From assembly GCA_003456855.1 (NCBI GenBank), contig DMOO01000031.1, positions 1-22,332 on the forward strand: a stretch of 22,332 bases of DNA, in the 5' to 3' direction. Shown here piece by piece: positions 21,676 to 22,332 of this stretch; position 1 is the stretch's first letter; each line of letters opens with the position of its first letter. The DNA comes from Sphaerochaeta sp. (GTDB taxonomy: Bacteria; Spirochaetota; Spirochaetia; Sphaerochaetales; Sphaerochaetaceae). The notes beneath the pieces were generated by a model. The model was given only the letters and a program-made list of their open reading frames with translations, had not been told where the DNA came from and made no database searches. The translations under genes were made by a program, and so were the position numbers.

Positions 21676-21691
21676 CCGAAATGAATTTCGG
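21676..21691. promoter_or_regulatory. Palindrome upstream of ATPase gene 2
   Basis: CCGAAAT (21676-21682), two bases, ATTTCGG (21685-21691): a perfect inverted repeat about 50 bases before the start codon. A likely operator, comparable in place to the inverted repeat before ATPase gene 1 but different in sequence. Confidence 0.4.
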
Positions 21692-21781
21692 TTAATTTGA
21701 TTATTATTGATTTTTCTTTCTAATGCAAGACCTTAAGAACAGGTTTGAAGAGAATAATGAGAATCCATAGAATAGCTTTTT

Positions 21782-21796
21782 GTACAATATTTGTAC
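21782..21796. repeat. GTACAA...TTGTAC palindrome near guaA end
   Basis: GTACAA (21782-21787), TAT, TTGTAC (21791-21796). A perfect 6-base palindrome about 60 bases from the guaA terminus, in DNA without genes (21651-21858). It could be an operator or a recombinase arm site. Confidence 0.3.
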
Positions 21797-21853
21797 CGGT
21801 GCACGCTATAAGAGGAATCTAATTCATTATATTACAAGAAAACCATGTGATGC

Positions 21854-21870
21854 TGTAATCATTCCCACTC
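21854..21870. other. guaA-end attachment-like core, copy D (in the intact gene)
   Basis: TGTAATCATTCCCACTC spans the guaA stop codon and the codons for the last residues (EWE). It matches core A at 16 of 17 bases. This is the anchor for the copies at A, B and C. Confidence 0.6.
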
Positions 21871-22332
21871 CACCGTTGCTGGTGGCTTGGCTGTGATGTC
21901 ATAGACAACGCGGTTGATGTGAGGGACCTCGTTCACGATCCTGTGGGAGACCTTCTCAAGGACTTCGTAAGGAATCCTTGTAAAGGTCGCTGTCATGAAG
22001 TCAGTGGTGCTCACGCATCTCAGGGCCAGTGTGTACTCATAGGTCCTTCCATCGCCCATGACACCTACGCTTCTGGTGTTAGTAAGGACGGCAAAGTATT
22101 GGCTTGCATCAGGGACCTGTGCTGCCTCGACCTCGCTTCTGAAGATCCAGTCGGCCTCTCTGAGAACGGAAAGCTTCTCCTCTGTGATGTCTCCAATCAC
22201 TCTGATCGCCAGACCCGGACCAGGGAAGGGCTGTCTGCTTACAAGGTACTCAGGAAGACCGAGCTCTCTGCCAAGCTGACGGACCTCATCCTTGAAGAGG
22301 AACCTGAGCGGCTCGATGATCTCCTTGAAATC
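21859..22332 (-). CDS. guaA: GMP synthase (glutamine-hydrolysing), C-terminal part
   Basis: The last 157 residues of GuaA; the rest lies beyond the right edge. GuaA converts XMP to GMP with glutamine and ATP. Visible family landmarks: [65 protein letters not shown], the dimerisation-domain [17 protein letters not shown], and the C-terminal [15 protein letters not shown]. The terminus is intact and codes normally. The reading is open to the window edge in frame. It is the probable target gene for integration of the DNA to its left. Confidence 0.97.
   Translation of the reverse strand, partial: DFKEIIEPLRFLFKDEVRQLGRELGLPEYLVSRQPFPGPGLAIRVIGDITEEKLSVLREADWIFRSEVEAAQVPDASQYFAVLTNTRSVGVMGDGRTYEYTLALRCVSTTDFMTATFTRIPYEVLEKVSHRIVNEVPHINRVVYDITAKPPATVEWE

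Noticed and set aside
1..22332. CRISPR array, tRNA or rRNA genes
   Set aside because: No regularly spaced repeat series, no tRNA-like cloverleaf at the guaA end or elsewhere, and no rRNA-like sequence seen by eye.

Overview
The window looks like accessory DNA from a spirochaete, most likely near Sphaerochaeta or Treponema. Both periplasmic sugar-binding proteins have the spirochaete-style signal peptide end (FASGAPEA, FAQGAAEA, no lipobox cysteine). The mix of solute-binding proteins, paired permeases and stand-alone AAA ATPases also fits. The genus is an inference; no rRNA or tRNA is present to confirm it.

The anchor is guaA (GMP synthase), entering from the right edge on the minus strand and ending at 21859. 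Its terminal sequence recurs three times, always in the same orientation. Copy C (12228-12268) still encodes the last 11 residues of GuaA plus a stop, differing from guaA only at synonymous positions. Copies B (10644-10663) and A (3452-3471) keep only a core and match each other at 19 of 20 bases. The 3' end of guaA is a known integration site for genomic islands. I therefore read 3.45-21.85 kb as stacked insertions: segment C-D (12.2-21.85 kb), B-C (10.66-12.2 kb) and A-B (3.47-10.64 kb). No recombinase gene is visible, so the segments look like non-autonomous or decayed elements.

Layout. 0-3.1 kb: an HNH-type protein, an antitoxin-like tail, an AbiEi-type antitoxin/regulator paired with an unusual 91-residue partner, and a phosphorylase-family nucleosidase. 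3.1-3.45 kb: a 5'-truncated selD next to core A. 3.47-10.64 kb: a Phd-Doc toxin-antitoxin pair, a truncated carbohydrate-binding protein, then an AraC-type regulator divergent from permease-permease-binding protein-GH4 glycosidase, ending in a decayed lyase-like gene next to core B. 10.66-12.2 kb: one AAA ATPase (DUF4143 type) with palindromes and a flanking direct repeat. 12.2-19.1 kb, minus strand: LacI-type regulator, sugar-binding protein, two permeases, a large alpha/alpha-barrel-like protein and an endonuclease/exonuclease/phosphatase-fold protein, tightly packed as one operon. 19.1-20.25 kb: doubtful small ORFs and truncated remnants of a gamma-glutamylcyclotransferase-like and a chromate-transporter-like gene. 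20.25-21.65 kb: a second stand-alone ATPase (DUF234 type). Then guaA.

The two carbohydrate operons share one logic: a dedicated regulator, a binding protein, two MalF/MalG-type permeases without their own ATPase (presumably shared from elsewhere in the genome), and intracellular sugar-processing enzymes. Both have an RNA hairpin just after the binding-protein gene, which would favour high binding-protein levels. Together with the toxin-antitoxin genes and solitary ATPases, this looks like a guaA-anchored store of catabolic and defence/maintenance cargo.
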